Assembly (NCBI GenBank): GCA_035306605.1
Contig: DATGNR010000033.1
DNA from: Xanthomarina sp035306605
GTDB taxonomy: Bacteria; Bacteroidota; Bacteroidia; Flavobacteriales; Flavobacteriaceae
DNA: 64,000 nt
Direction: 5' to 3' (one strand)
A program made the position numbers and the translations under genes. Below the pieces are notes generated by a model. That model was not told where the DNA came from. It made no database searches and saw only the letters and a program-made list of their open reading frames with translations. Position 1 is the stretch's first letter. Every line of letters starts with the position of its first letter. This document shows, piece by piece, positions 56,621 to 64,000 of this stretch.

Positions 56621-56705
56621 AACCCCCGTCGGCTTTACAGTTGCTATTTAAAAAGACAACAACTGTAAAACCTAAGGACAAAATACATTTTTTAAAAAAT
56701 TTCAT
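56619..56705 (-). CDS. Candidate 28-aa lipopeptide gene
   Basis: ATG at 56703-56705 opens a frame of 28 codons before TAA (56619-56621). The peptide has a basic start (MKFFKKC), a hydrophobic core (ILSLGFTVVVFL) and ends NSNCKADGG. This looks like a lipoprotein signal with the Cys near the end, which would leave only the hexapeptide CKADGG after cleavage and lipidation. A 10-bp inverted repeat lies inside the frame, and a terminator lies downstream. There is no strong ribosome site. It may be a real small peptide or a coincidence in AT-rich sequence. Confidence 0.4.
   Translation of the reverse strand: MKFFKKCILSLGFTVVVFLNSNCKADGG
56634..56669. repeat. Inverted repeat inside the lipopeptide-like frame
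   Basis: TTTACAGTTG (56634-56643) and CAACTGTAAA (56660-56669) are exact complements with 16 bases between. The RNA could fold over most of the second half of the coding frame. Confidence 0.6.
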
Positions 56706-56888
56706 TTGCTTAAAATTTTAATAGTTTTTTAAAATTGAATAAAAATTAAAATGCTTTTTAAAATCCTTCATAATTAAATTTAAAACTATGATGTATTGTA
56801 AGTGAGCTTGTTTTTTTCTTTTTCACAGTTAAAATTTTCCCACTTTATATAGTAGATGCAGAAAGTATAAAAAGGTTGCGTGATAAAA

Positions 56889-56919
56889 TTGTAAAGTGAA
56901 AAAAGAAGTAGTATTTTAG
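56889..56919 (+). promoter_or_regulatory. Possible recA promoter
   Basis: TTG at 56889-56891 and TATTTTAG at 56912-56919 (near TAnnTTTG) are 20 bases apart, 30 bases before the recA ATG. I see no clear LexA-type box. Confidence 0.3.
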
Positions 56920-56949
56920 CATTACTTTTACAAGATAAAAACAAGAGAA

Positions 56950-57957
56950 ATGAGCAGCGAAAAAGAAGCAAAATTAAAAGCCCTTAAACTTACTTTAGAT
57001 AAATTAGATAAAGCTTACGGTAAAGGAACCGTTATGAAGATGAGCGACCAAGCGGTTGTGGATGTAGAGTCTATTTCTTCAGGTTCTTTAGGCTTAGACA
57101 TTGCCTTGGGAGTTGGAGGATATCCAAGAGGTCGTGTTATTGAAATTTACGGTCCAGAATCTTCTGGTAAAACAACCCTAACCTTGCATGCTATTGCCGA
57201 AGCGCAAAAAACTGGAGGTATTGCTGCCTTTATTGATGCGGAACATGCATTTGATAGAACTTACGCAGAAAACCTAGGTATAGATATAGATAACTTAATT
57301 ATTTCGCAACCAGACAATGGAGAACAAGCTTTAGAGATTGCCGATAACTTAATTCGATCTGGGGCTATAGATATTGTTGTTATTGACTCAGTTGCGGCAT
57401 TAACACCAAAAAGTGAGATTGAAGGTGAAATGGGAGACTCTAAAATGGGCCTTCACGCACGATTGATGTCTCAAGCACTTAGAAAATTAACAGCCTCGAT
57501 AAGCAAAACTAATTGTACGGTAATTTTTATTAACCAATTACGTGAGAAAATTGGGGTAATGTTTGGAAACCCAGAAACAACCACTGGTGGAAACGCTTTA
57601 AAATTCTATGCTTCTGTAAGATTGGACATTAGACGATCAACACAGATAAAAGAAACAGATGGAAATGTTACTGGAAACAAAACCAGAGTTAAGGTGGTTA
57701 AAAATAAAGTAGCTCCTCCATTTAAAATGGCAGAATTTGACATTATGTATGGGGAAGGAATCTCAAAAGTTGGTGAGATTTTAGATATAGCAGTCGAGTT
57801 TGAAATAGTTAAGAAAAGTGGTTCTTGGTTTAGTTACGGAGACACCAAATTAGGACAAGGTAGAGATGCCGTGAAATCTTTAATAAAAGACAATCCAGAA
57901 CTCCAAGACGAACTGGAACAGAAAATTAAAGAACTTCTAAAAACAAATAAAGAGTAA
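56950..57957 (+). CDS. recA: Recombinase A
   Basis: This is a 335-residue DNA-dependent ATPase for homologous recombination and repair. Walker A GPESSGKTTL near residue 66, AAFIDAEHAFDRTYA, the Walker B region IDIVVIDSVAAL, the L2-type loop IFINQLREKIGVMFGNPETTTGG and the C-terminal Lys/Glu-rich end are all standard. It is a one-gene unit with a terminator directly after. The 540-base region upstream holds the candidate lipopeptide gene and hairpins. Confidence 0.98.
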   Translation: MSSEKEAKLKALKLTLDKLDKAYGKGTVMKMSDQAVVDVESISSGSLGLDIALGVGGYPRGRVIEIYGPESSGKTTLTLHAIAEAQKTGGIAAFIDAEHAFDRTYAENLGIDIDNLIISQPDNGEQALEIADNLIRSGAIDIVVIDSVAALTPKSEIEGEMGDSKMGLHARLMSQALRKLTASISKTNCTVIFINQLREKIGVMFGNPETTTGGNALKFYASVRLDIRRSTQIKETDGNVTGNKTRVKVVKNKVAPPFKMAEFDIMYGEGISKVGEILDIAVEFEIVKKSGSWFSYGDTKLGQGRDAVKSLIKDNPELQDELEQKIKELLKTNKE

Positions 57958-57961
57958 CGTT

Positions 57962-57990
57962 AAAAATCCCGAAATAATTCGGGATTTTTT
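57962..57990 (+). terminator. Terminator of recA
   Basis: AAAAATCCCGAA and TTCGGGATTTTT pair around ATAA, ending in a run of six T. It is 4 bases after the stop. Confidence 0.92.
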
Positions 57991-58048
57991 AATTTATAAC
58001 GCAACCATTTAATACTTTTTGCATCTACAAGATAAATATGTATTAATA

Positions 58049-58444
58049 ATGAAGAATTTTGTAGCCTACTGCTTATTAGCCCTTTTCATTTTTTCATGTA
58101 GTCCTGAAAATGATGACATTCAGAATGTTTCTTATGAAATACTACCTGTAGAAAGCGCCATTTTGCCAGATGAATTCCATTTAGGCGATAGCTATCAAAT
58201 TACATTAACTTATATTAGACCTTCCACCTGTTATGCTTTTAATAATATTTATTATTTACAAGAAGCTAACGAACGTACGGTAGCAATTGTTGCAGCCAAG
58301 GTTTCGAGTAATAATTGCGAAACATTGAATGAAGAAACAGCAATTACATTTAATTTTAAAGCAAGCCAAAGCGGAACTTATATTTTTAAATTTTGGCAAG
58401 GAGGTGACGATTACGAAGTTGTTCATGTTCCCGTAGTAGACTAA
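58049..58444 (+). CDS. Hypothetical lipoprotein
   Basis: This is a 131-residue lipoprotein: signal FVAYCLLALFIFSC with the lipidated Cys, then acidic SPENDD. The mature part is beta-rich (SYQITLTYIRPSTCYAF; AITFNFKASQSGTYIFKFWQGG), a pattern I associate with small immunoglobulin-like periplasmic proteins. Two further Cys may be bonded. I start at the ATG at 58049; an ATG ten codons earlier adds polar residues before the signal. It is 26 bases before the ECF sigma gene and may share its transcript. Confidence 0.7.
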   Translation: MKNFVAYCLLALFIFSCSPENDDIQNVSYEILPVESAILPDEFHLGDSYQITLTYIRPSTCYAFNNIYYLQEANERTVAIVAAKVSSNNCETLNEETAITFNFKASQSGTYIFKFWQGGDDYEVVHVPVVD

Positions 58445-58470
58445 ACTTTGTTAAATTAATACGCAATCAT

Positions 58471-59016
58471 TTGGGTTTAAAACAACTCATACAAAAATGT
58501 AGTAATAATGATACAAAAGCACAAGCAGAATTATACCAGCTCTTTTCAGCTAAATTATTTTCTGTATGCTTAAAGTATTGTAAAAATTATGCAGAAGCGG
58601 AAGATAATCTGCAGGATGCTTTTGTGACTATTTTTGAGAAAATATCGCAATATAAACACAAAGGTTCATTTGAAGGTTGGTTAAAACGAATTACCATAAA
58701 TACAGCATTACAGCGCTATAGAAATCAAAATGTTTTTGAGATTATAGACGACAAAAATATTGAAGATGTAGAGGTAACGATTGAAGAAGATGAGGATATT
58801 TCTTTGGAATTTCTTTTAAAGATCATTCAAGAGTTGCCTGATCGATACAGATTGGTTTTTAACCTCTATGTGCTAGACGATTATTCTCATAATGAAATAG
58901 CAACAATGTTAGATATAACTACAGGTACCTCAAAATCGAATTTGGCTAGAGCCAGGAAGATTTTAAAAGACAAAATTGAAGATAACAAAACAAGTTTTAA
59001 GAAGCATATCTTGTAA
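58471..59016 (+). CDS. ECF-type RNA polymerase sigma factor
   Basis: This is a 181-residue sigma-70 family factor of the extracytoplasmic type. Region 2 shows ELYQLFSAKLFSVCLKYCKN and EDNLQDAFVTIFEK, and region 4 shows LPDRYRLVFNLYVLDDYSHNEIA with ITTGTSKSNLARARKIL. The start is a TTG at 58471, as no ATG lies in the right place and the next Met would remove helix one. It overlaps the next gene by one base (TAATG), so the two proteins are made in step, as is usual for sigma and anti-sigma pairs. Confidence 0.9.
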   Translation: MGLKQLIQKCSNNDTKAQAELYQLFSAKLFSVCLKYCKNYAEAEDNLQDAFVTIFEKISQYKHKGSFEGWLKRITINTALQRYRNQNVFEIIDDKNIEDVEVTIEEDEDISLEFLLKIIQELPDRYRLVFNLYVLDDYSHNEIATMLDITTGTSKSNLARARKILKDKIEDNKTSFKKHIL

Positions 59017-60620
59017 TGGGCGATAAAAAACATATAGATAGAGTTTTTCAAGAAAAATTCAAGGACTTTGAAGCTACTCCAAACCCAGAAGTTTGGGCCA
59101 ACCTTCAAAAGAAATTAAACAAACAGGAAAAAGACAGAAAGAAGGCATTCCCTTTTTGGTATAAACTAGCTGGAGTGGCTGCACTTTTACTTTTACTATT
59201 AACTATTGGCGGTTTGCTAAACACTGAGAATCCCATCATTGAATCTAATAAAACAAAGGTTGTGGATACGGAAAACACTTTAAAAGTGAAAGACAGCAAC
59301 AAATCTTCTACTAAACCCAATACAAACTCAATTATTGAAAATACCTCTAACGAAAAGAATAGTGCTTCTTCTGATGACTATAGCAACACTCAAATTAGCA
59401 ACAAAAATTCAAATAGGTCACAAATAGCTTCAGATGAAGAAGCAAAAACAAAATCTTTCAACCAGAGAAATAAGCTCCTCAATAACGAATATTTAAACAA
59501 AAATATAACGAATCCTTCATCTAAAACTCATACAAAGGATACGCGTATTACAAAAAACACCAACAGTAACAATCAGGTAAATTCAAAAGAAAGTCCAGAT
59601 AATATTACGAACCAAATCACCGATAAAAACCCGATTGAAAACAAAAATAATATTGCTTTAAACCAAACAAACCGTAAGGACAGTAAATCAGGTTCTGATG
59701 TAAAATTTGACCAAACAAAAACGGATAAGCAATTACATAACCTAAACAATAAGCCGGTTGACAATCAAATTGTTTTAGATAAAAACATAGAATCGGAAAT
59801 AGAAAAACCTAAAACAGAAGAACTGATTAATACCGATTTAACGATAGAAGAAGCCATTGCCGCCAATGAAGATTTAATTAAAAAGGAGAGTGATGAAATA
59901 CTGAATAGATGGCAAGTTTATGCCAATATTGCCCCTGTTTATTATAACTCGATGGGAAAAGGCTCGCATATTGACCAACAATTCACAAGCAATTCTAAAA
60001 GTGGAGAAGTGAACACAAGTTATGGTGTAAATGTTAGTTACAATTTAAATGAAAAGCTATCGGTACGTACCGGATTAAGTTCACTTAATTTAAGTTATGA
60101 TACTAACGACGTGGTTCTATATAAAACCTTAGCAAGTGTTAATTCGGCTTCAAACTCATTAAAAAACATAAATCTATCCAATGGCAACGAAGGCCTTACA
60201 GCTTTAAGTGCAGATAATTTTAGTGTTAGCCAAGTGGACAATCTACTAAGTCCAAAATCAAATGCTGCAATAAGTCAAAGAATTAGTTATTACGAAATTC
60301 CAATGGAATTAAATTATAGAATTGGAAGCAAGAAATTGGGTTTAAATATCATTGCGGGATTTAGCTCATTTATTTTAGATGACAATAATGTTTATTCCGA
60401 ATTACAAGGAGAGAAAACCTATATAGGCGAGGCTAATAATATCAAGAACTTGAGTTTTAGCACCAACCTAGGAGTTGGGATAGACTATAAGTTTTCTGAA
60501 AAATTCAAGTTCAATTTAGAGCCTACTTTTAAATACCAATTAAATGCATTCGAAAACACTGCTGGAAATTTCAACCCATATATTATAGGGATTTACACCG
60601 GTTTTAGCTATAAATTTTAG
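59016..60620 (+). CDS. Anti-sigma-like protein spanning both membranes (N-terminal anti-sigma, C-terminal beta-barrel)
   Basis: This 534-residue protein has three parts. Residues 1-46 are cytoplasmic and charged (KKHIDRVFQEKFKDFEATPNP, VWANLQKKL), the likely sigma-binding piece. A membrane helix follows at about 48-68 (YKLAGVAALLLLLLTIGGLL). Residues about 70-290 are low-complexity Asn, Ser, Lys and Thr, long enough to cross the periplasm. Residues 295-534 are amphipathic beta strands ending in GFSYKF with a terminal Phe, an outer-membrane barrel signature. This layout matches what has been described in Bacteroides as dual membrane-spanning anti-sigma factors. It overlaps the sigma gene. Confidence 0.8.
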   Translation: MGDKKHIDRVFQEKFKDFEATPNPEVWANLQKKLNKQEKDRKKAFPFWYKLAGVAALLLLLLTIGGLLNTENPIIESNKTKVVDTENTLKVKDSNKSSTKPNTNSIIENTSNEKNSASSDDYSNTQISNKNSNRSQIASDEEAKTKSFNQRNKLLNNEYLNKNITNPSSKTHTKDTRITKNTNSNNQVNSKESPDNITNQITDKNPIENKNNIALNQTNRKDSKSGSDVKFDQTKTDKQLHNLNNKPVDNQIVLDKNIESEIEKPKTEELINTDLTIEEAIAANEDLIKKESDEILNRWQVYANIAPVYYNSMGKGSHIDQQFTSNSKSGEVNTSYGVNVSYNLNEKLSVRTGLSSLNLSYDTNDVVLYKTLASVNSASNSLKNINLSNGNEGLTALSADNFSVSQVDNLLSPKSNAAISQRISYYEIPMELNYRIGSKKLGLNIIAGFSSFILDDNNVYSELQGEKTYIGEANNIKNLSFSTNLGVGIDYKFSEKFKFNLEPTFKYQLNAFENTAGNFNPYIIGIYTGFSYKF

Positions 60621-60668
60621 TTAGATTAGATTTGTATTTCCTAGAATTAGGAATGAATGATGGTCTCA

Positions 60669-60700
60669 AAAAAGCTGCTCCGTGCCAAGAGCGGCTTTTT
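60669..60700. terminator. Bidirectional terminator
   Basis: AAAAAGC and GCTC pair with GAGC and GCTTTTT around CGTGCCAA, with one T.G wobble. It lies between the trans-envelope gene and the second PlsC gene, which converge. Confidence 0.88.
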
Positions 60701-61434
60701 TATTTATGTGCCTCCAAGGTTCTTAAAATAATGTTTCGGGCTTTATTGTTTACTTCCTTTGTTTCTTTAATAGTTAATCCTTCTGTTTCAATAAATGGAT
60801 GTATCTGAACACGCATTTTACCCGGACGTCCACTAAAAAACGTATAAGAAAAAAGTCTTTTATTGTCTAAAAAAGTTATTGGAACCACTGGAATTTGATG
60901 ATTAATAGCCAATCTAAAAGCACCGTCTTTAAAGGAGTCTAATATAATATGTTCGTCTGGTACTCCTCCTTCAGGAAAAATACAAATACTTGCTCCTTGT
61001 TTCAACCGTTTTTGAGCTCTTAAAAACACAGCCTTCCTACTACTTTCAGAACTTCTATCGACTAAAATACAAGTACGTTTATAGAAAAATCCAAAAAGTG
61101 GAATTCTTGCCAACTCCTTTTTACCCACAAACACGAAAGGATTCTTTACTGAAACCAACATGAGCATAATATCCGCCATAGAGGTATGATTAGCAACAAA
61201 CATGTAGCTTTTATCAGGGTCTGGTGTTTGTTCACGTTTAACATTCCAAACAAACCCCATTCCAACTAAAATAAACTTAGCCCATAAGCGTGCTAATTTA
61301 AAAAAGTAAGGATACCAAGACTCTTTAAGTATTGATATGACCAAAAATGGAAATAAAATTATAATTGGGATGGCCACAAGTATGTAAAACCAAATCCGAT
61401 ATAAAATCCAAAATAAATACTTAAATATTCTCAT
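60700..61434 (-). CDS. Second PlsC-family acyltransferase
   Basis: This is a 244-residue inner-membrane acyltransferase. A long N-terminal hydrophobic part (WFYILVAIPIIILFPFLVIS) is followed by the catalytic NHTSMAD (HX4D), GKKELARIPLFGFFYKR and FPEGGVPDE. The last motif differs from the usual FPEGTR, which may alter phosphate binding. I start at the ATG at 61434; the TTG at 61443 is part of the -7 element TAGTTTTG. It faces trpS head to head. It probably acylates lysophosphatidate or another lipid. Confidence 0.9.
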   Translation of the reverse strand: MRIFKYLFWILYRIWFYILVAIPIIILFPFLVISILKESWYPYFFKLARLWAKFILVGMGFVWNVKREQTPDPDKSYMFVANHTSMADIMLMLVSVKNPFVFVGKKELARIPLFGFFYKRTCILVDRSSESSRKAVFLRAQKRLKQGASICIFPEGGVPDEHIILDSFKDGAFRLAINHQIPVVPITFLDNKRLFSYTFFSGRPGKMRVQIHPFIETEGLTIKETKEVNNKARNIILRTLEAHK

Positions 61435-61440
61435 CGAAGC

Positions 61441-61448
61441 CAAAACTA
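61441..61448 (-). promoter_or_regulatory. -7 element abutting the second PlsC start
   Basis: The complement reads TAGTTTTG, a full match to TAnnTTTG, 6 bases before the ATG at 61434. The leader would be nearly absent. Confidence 0.45.
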
Positions 61449-61458
61449 ATTAAATTTA

Positions 61459-61489
61459 TTGAGCTATTGCATCAAAAAAATTACCTTTG
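61459..61489 (+). promoter_or_regulatory. trpS promoter
   Basis: TTG (61459-61461), 20 bases, then TACCTTTG (61482-61489), which is a full -33/-7 pair for this phylum. The trpS ATG follows 60 bases later. Confidence 0.5.
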
Positions 61490-61549
61490 TATGATCAAAA
61501 TAAGATTAAGTTTAATTTAAAGAAATTCCCACCATTGTGGGAAAAAACT

Positions 61550-62518
61550 ATGGCAAGAATACTAACAGGCATTCAAAGTACGGGAACACCACATTTAGGA
61601 AATATCTTAGGTGCATTAATGCCAGCTATTAAAATGGCGAATGATCCTAAAAACGATTCGTTTTTGTTTATAGCAAACCTACACACCTTAACCCAAATAA
61701 AAGATGCTGAACTTTTACGAAGCAACACTTATTCTACTGCTGCTACTTGGTTGGCTTTTGGATTGGATGTAGAGAAAACCGTATTTTATAGACAAAGTGA
61801 TATTCCTCAAGTAACAGAATTAACTTGGTATTTAACATGTTTTTTTCCGTATCAAAGATTAACTCTTGCACATGGCTTTAAAGATAAAGCAGACAGATTA
61901 GAAGATGTTAATTCCGGTTTGTTTTTCTACCCAATGCTTATGGCTGCCGATATTTTATTATACGACGCCAACATCATTCCTGTAGGGAAAGACCAATTGC
62001 AACATATAGAAATGACCCGTGATGTAGCTTCTCGTTTCCATACAAGAATGGGAGAAACCTTTGTAATTCCTGAAGGGAAAATTCAAGAAAACATCATGCT
62101 TGTTCCCGGAACCGATGGTGGAAAAATGAGTAAAAGTAGAGGAAATATCATCAATATATTTCTAGACGATAAAAAGCTCCGCAAACAAATTATGTCTATT
62201 GAAACAGACAGTACGGCGCTTGAAGATCCTAAAGATTGGAGCACTTGTAACTGCTTTGCAATTTATAGTTTATTGGCTTCTGAAGATCAAATAGAAACCA
62301 TGAAAGCCAATTACGAAAAAGGAGGTTATGGCTACGGACATGCTAAACAAGCTCTTTTTGAATTGATAGTTGAAAAATTTGCAATCGAGCGCGCACGTTA
62401 CCATTATTACATGAATAATCTAGACGAAATAGACAGATTACTAGCCATTGGAGCAGAGAAAGCCAAAGTTGTAGCTAACGACGTATTAAAACGAGTTCGT
62501 GAAAAAGTAGGGTACTAA
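61550..62518 (+). CDS. trpS: Tryptophan-tRNA ligase
   Basis: This is a class I aminoacyl-tRNA synthetase of 322 residues that charges tRNA-Trp. The HIGH-type motif reads TPHLGN at the start (ARILTGIQSTGTPHLGN) and the KMSKS motif is GKMSKSRGN. VGKDQLQHIEMTRDVA is also typical. I start at the ATG at 61550; an earlier in-frame ATG at 61487 would lie on the promoter. A large hairpin lies downstream, between this gene and the converging dprA. Confidence 0.96.
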   Translation: MARILTGIQSTGTPHLGNILGALMPAIKMANDPKNDSFLFIANLHTLTQIKDAELLRSNTYSTAATWLAFGLDVEKTVFYRQSDIPQVTELTWYLTCFFPYQRLTLAHGFKDKADRLEDVNSGLFFYPMLMAADILLYDANIIPVGKDQLQHIEMTRDVASRFHTRMGETFVIPEGKIQENIMLVPGTDGGKMSKSRGNIINIFLDDKKLRKQIMSIETDSTALEDPKDWSTCNCFAIYSLLASEDQIETMKANYEKGGYGYGHAKQALFELIVEKFAIERARYHYYMNNLDEIDRLLAIGAEKAKVVANDVLKRVREKVGY

Positions 62519-62609
62519 ACCTATTTAAATTATGAAATCCCTGTCTACTTGCTAGGCAGAAAATATTTATAAGGGAAAATCTTTTCTGAAATCCTTTGTA
62601 AAGAATTGC

Positions 62610-62672
62610 ATAGCTGCCTAAATTCATTTAAAAGAGAGATTAGCTCCATTTTTAAGGAATTTAGGCAGCTAT
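62610..62672. terminator. Long perfect hairpin between trpS and dprA
   Basis: ATAGCTGCCTAAATTC (62610-62625) and its exact complement (62657-62672) form a 16-bp stem around 31 bases. TTAAAA and TTTTAA in the loop can extend it. TTTTTATAC follows on the plus strand. It is a likely terminator but larger than the others here, and it may have another use. Confidence 0.6.
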
Positions 62673-62760
62673 TTTTATACTTTATAATGGTTAAAATAAC
62701 AAAGCTGTTTTCTAATAAATAAAGTGTTTGTAATAGGATTATTTCTAAGATATCTGAGTT

Positions 62761-63864
62761 TTAAATAATCTCGAATAACTTTCCAGGCAAAGGCCTTACC
62801 ACGCCCTTAAGCTCCAAATTCAATAATATACTTGCTGTTTTATAAGTAGGTAAATTACACTCTAAGGCAATAACATCTAAAAGTTGTTTATCCTTTTCCT
62901 TCAGATAATTATAAATTATTTTTTCTTCATCGGTAAGTTCTACAAACAACTGTTTCTGTACAGGTGCTTTTTTAAGTTCTTCCAATTCCCAATTCAACAT
63001 ATATGGAATATCTAATGGGTTTGTCAAAACATGTGCTTTTTGGAATTTAATTAAATTATTACATCCCAAGCTTTGACTATCAGTAATTCTACCAGGCACC
63101 GCAAACACATCTCTGTTATAAGAATTCGCAATATCTGCAGTTACCAAACTACCGCCTCTTTCGGCAGATTCTATAACGATTGTTGCTTCACTTAAACCGG
63201 CAATTACACGATTTCTCTTTAAAAAGTTATTTCTTTCAAAAGGAGAAGTACTCCAAAAATCTGTAAAAAACCCTCCATTTTTTTCAACATCAGCCACATA
63301 TTTTTTATGAGATTTCGGATAAATTTGATTCAAACCATGAGCTAAACAACCTATGGTTTGCAAATTATTATTTATTGCGGCTTTTTGGGCAGTAATATCT
63401 GTTCCGTAGGCAAATCCAGATACAATAACTGGATTATAAATAGCTAATTCCTCAATTAATCTATTGCAAAATGCCATTCCGTAAGTTGTAATTTTCCTAG
63501 TTCCAACCACGCTTATAATTCGTTGTTTTTTTAAATTGATGTTACCCGATTGGAATAATAAAATAGGACTATCAATGCAATGTTTTAATTTTTCCGGATA
63601 ATCCGGATCTGCAAAATACAACGTGGTGATGTTGTTCTCCTTGATGTACTTCAACTCCTCTTCCGCAGCTTCAAAATTAAGTTTGTTAAACAAATCCTTA
63701 ATCACTAAACTGCCAATACCATCAATTTTAACTAAGTTCTGTTTTTTCTCTTTAAAAATTGCTTCCACAGAGCCACAATGAGAGATCAACTTTTTAGCAG
63801 TAATATCGCCAATATTAGGTACGTGCTGCAAGGCCAAAATATATATTAAACTAGTCTCGTTCAT
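62761..63864 (-). CDS. dprA: DNA-processing protein DprA
   Basis: This is a 367-residue protein that loads RecA on single-stranded DNA in natural transformation. Residues 1-75 are helix-hairpin-helix-like (HVPNIGDITAKKLISHCG). The Rossmann core has ISVVGTRKITTYGMAF, VSGFAYGTDITAQKAAI and VAGLSEATIVIESAERGGSL. The C-terminal 60 residues form a winged-helix-like part (IYNYLKEKDKQLLDVIALECNLPTY). Length fits. It is divergent from the partial gene at the window edge. Confidence 0.94.
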   Translation of the reverse strand: MNETSLIYILALQHVPNIGDITAKKLISHCGSVEAIFKEKKQNLVKIDGIGSLVIKDLFNKLNFEAAEEELKYIKENNITTLYFADPDYPEKLKHCIDSPILLFQSGNINLKKQRIISVVGTRKITTYGMAFCNRLIEELAIYNPVIVSGFAYGTDITAQKAAINNNLQTIGCLAHGLNQIYPKSHKKYVADVEKNGGFFTDFWSTSPFERNNFLKRNRVIAGLSEATIVIESAERGGSLVTADIANSYNRDVFAVPGRITDSQSLGCNNLIKFQKAHVLTNPLDIPYMLNWELEELKKAPVQKQLFVELTDEEKIIYNYLKEKDKQLLDVIALECNLPTYKTASILLNLELKGVVRPLPGKLFEII

Positions 63865-63934
63865 TTTAATGTTTTGACAATGAAACTACAAGTAAAGAAA
63901 TTTTATGATGTTAATAAATAGTTCAATCGAATTT

Positions 63935-63963
63935 TTGTTCGCAGTCAAAATTTGCTAACTTTG
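63935..63963 (+). promoter_or_regulatory. Promoter of the gene at the window end
   Basis: TTG (63935-63937) and TAACTTTG (63956-63963) with 18 bases between form a full -33/-7 pair. The -7 ends 5 bases before the ATG at 63969, so the transcript may be leaderless. Confidence 0.5.
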
Positions 63964-63968
63964 TTTTT

Positions 63969-64000
63969 ATGCAATTAGAATCATACATAAGCGACTTATT
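63969..64000 (+). CDS. Partial gene cut by the window end, possibly HU-CCDC81/SPOR protein
   Basis: Only the first codons are present, reading MQLESYISDL. This resembles the first residues of HU-CCDC81 and SPOR domain proteins of Bacteroidota (often like ISDLLYRY), which are thought to act at the cell wall. With ten residues the assignment is a guess; the ATG and the promoter in front of it are the main evidence that a gene begins here. Confidence 0.4.
   Translation, partial: MQLESYISDL

Overview
The window is an AT-rich chromosomal segment of a Flavobacteriaceae-type Bacteroidota. The evidence is three secreted peptidases with type IX secretion (T9SS) C-terminal sorting domains, the gliding lipoprotein GldH, a fused HemC-HemD protein, Bacteroidota-type -7 promoter elements (TAnnTTTG), and FeoAB, RicT, RseP and TrhO homologues of flavobacterial form. 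I cannot name the species.

Bases 1-3360 look like one end of an integrated element. It holds two unrecognised minus-strand genes, a small XRE regulator, a tyrosine recombinase of the Bacteroidota type, and arm-site-like repeats that lie against the 3' end of a tRNA-Asn gene; the rest of the element would be left of the window. From 3500 to 16500 lies envelope and metal biology: rseP, a secreted M1 peptidase, a SCO copper chaperone-like protein, feoA-feoB with a 45-aa Cys-rich partner, a DtxR-type repressor with a palindromic operator, a decayed TonB-dependent receptor, and a complete metal ABC importer (lipoprotein, ATPase, two permeases with added cytoplasmic winged-helix domains).

Bases 16500-30100 hold mixed housekeeping genes: a TerB/J-domain protein, bacilliredoxin, PlsC, acyl-ACP desaturase, HD hydrolase, an S46 dipeptidyl-peptidase of DPP7 type, enoyl-CoA hydratase, an NtrY-like kinase, hemJ, a MATE transporter, hemH and an AraC regulator. 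Bases 30270-37140 are a heme operon: hemA, hemCD fusion, hemE, a GNAT gene, hemF, a YchJ-like gene and hemB. With hemH and hemJ on the other side of the AraC gene, most of the C5-pathway route to heme is here; hemL is not in the window.

Bases 37250-52700 hold a CNNM/CorC-like protein, Ogt, a penicillin acylase-family enzyme, a 3'-5' exonuclease, a secreted M43 peptidase, a two-domain peptide-importer ATPase, a 3-oxoacid CoA-transferase pair and a ricT-gldH-PBP1A operon. Bases 52900-64000 hold a secreted M23 peptidase, a radical SAM gene with trhO, recA, an ECF sigma factor overlapping a protein that seems to span both membranes, a second PlsC, trpS, dprA and the first codons of another gene.

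The stretches least explained by ordinary genes are: the hairpin cluster at 46654-46772, whose loops share one sequence; the 28-codon lipopeptide-like gene at 56619-56705 with its own terminator; the sigma/trans-envelope pair at 58471-60620; and the integrase-tRNA junction at 3120-3361. All assignments come from reading motifs and architecture; no database search was run.
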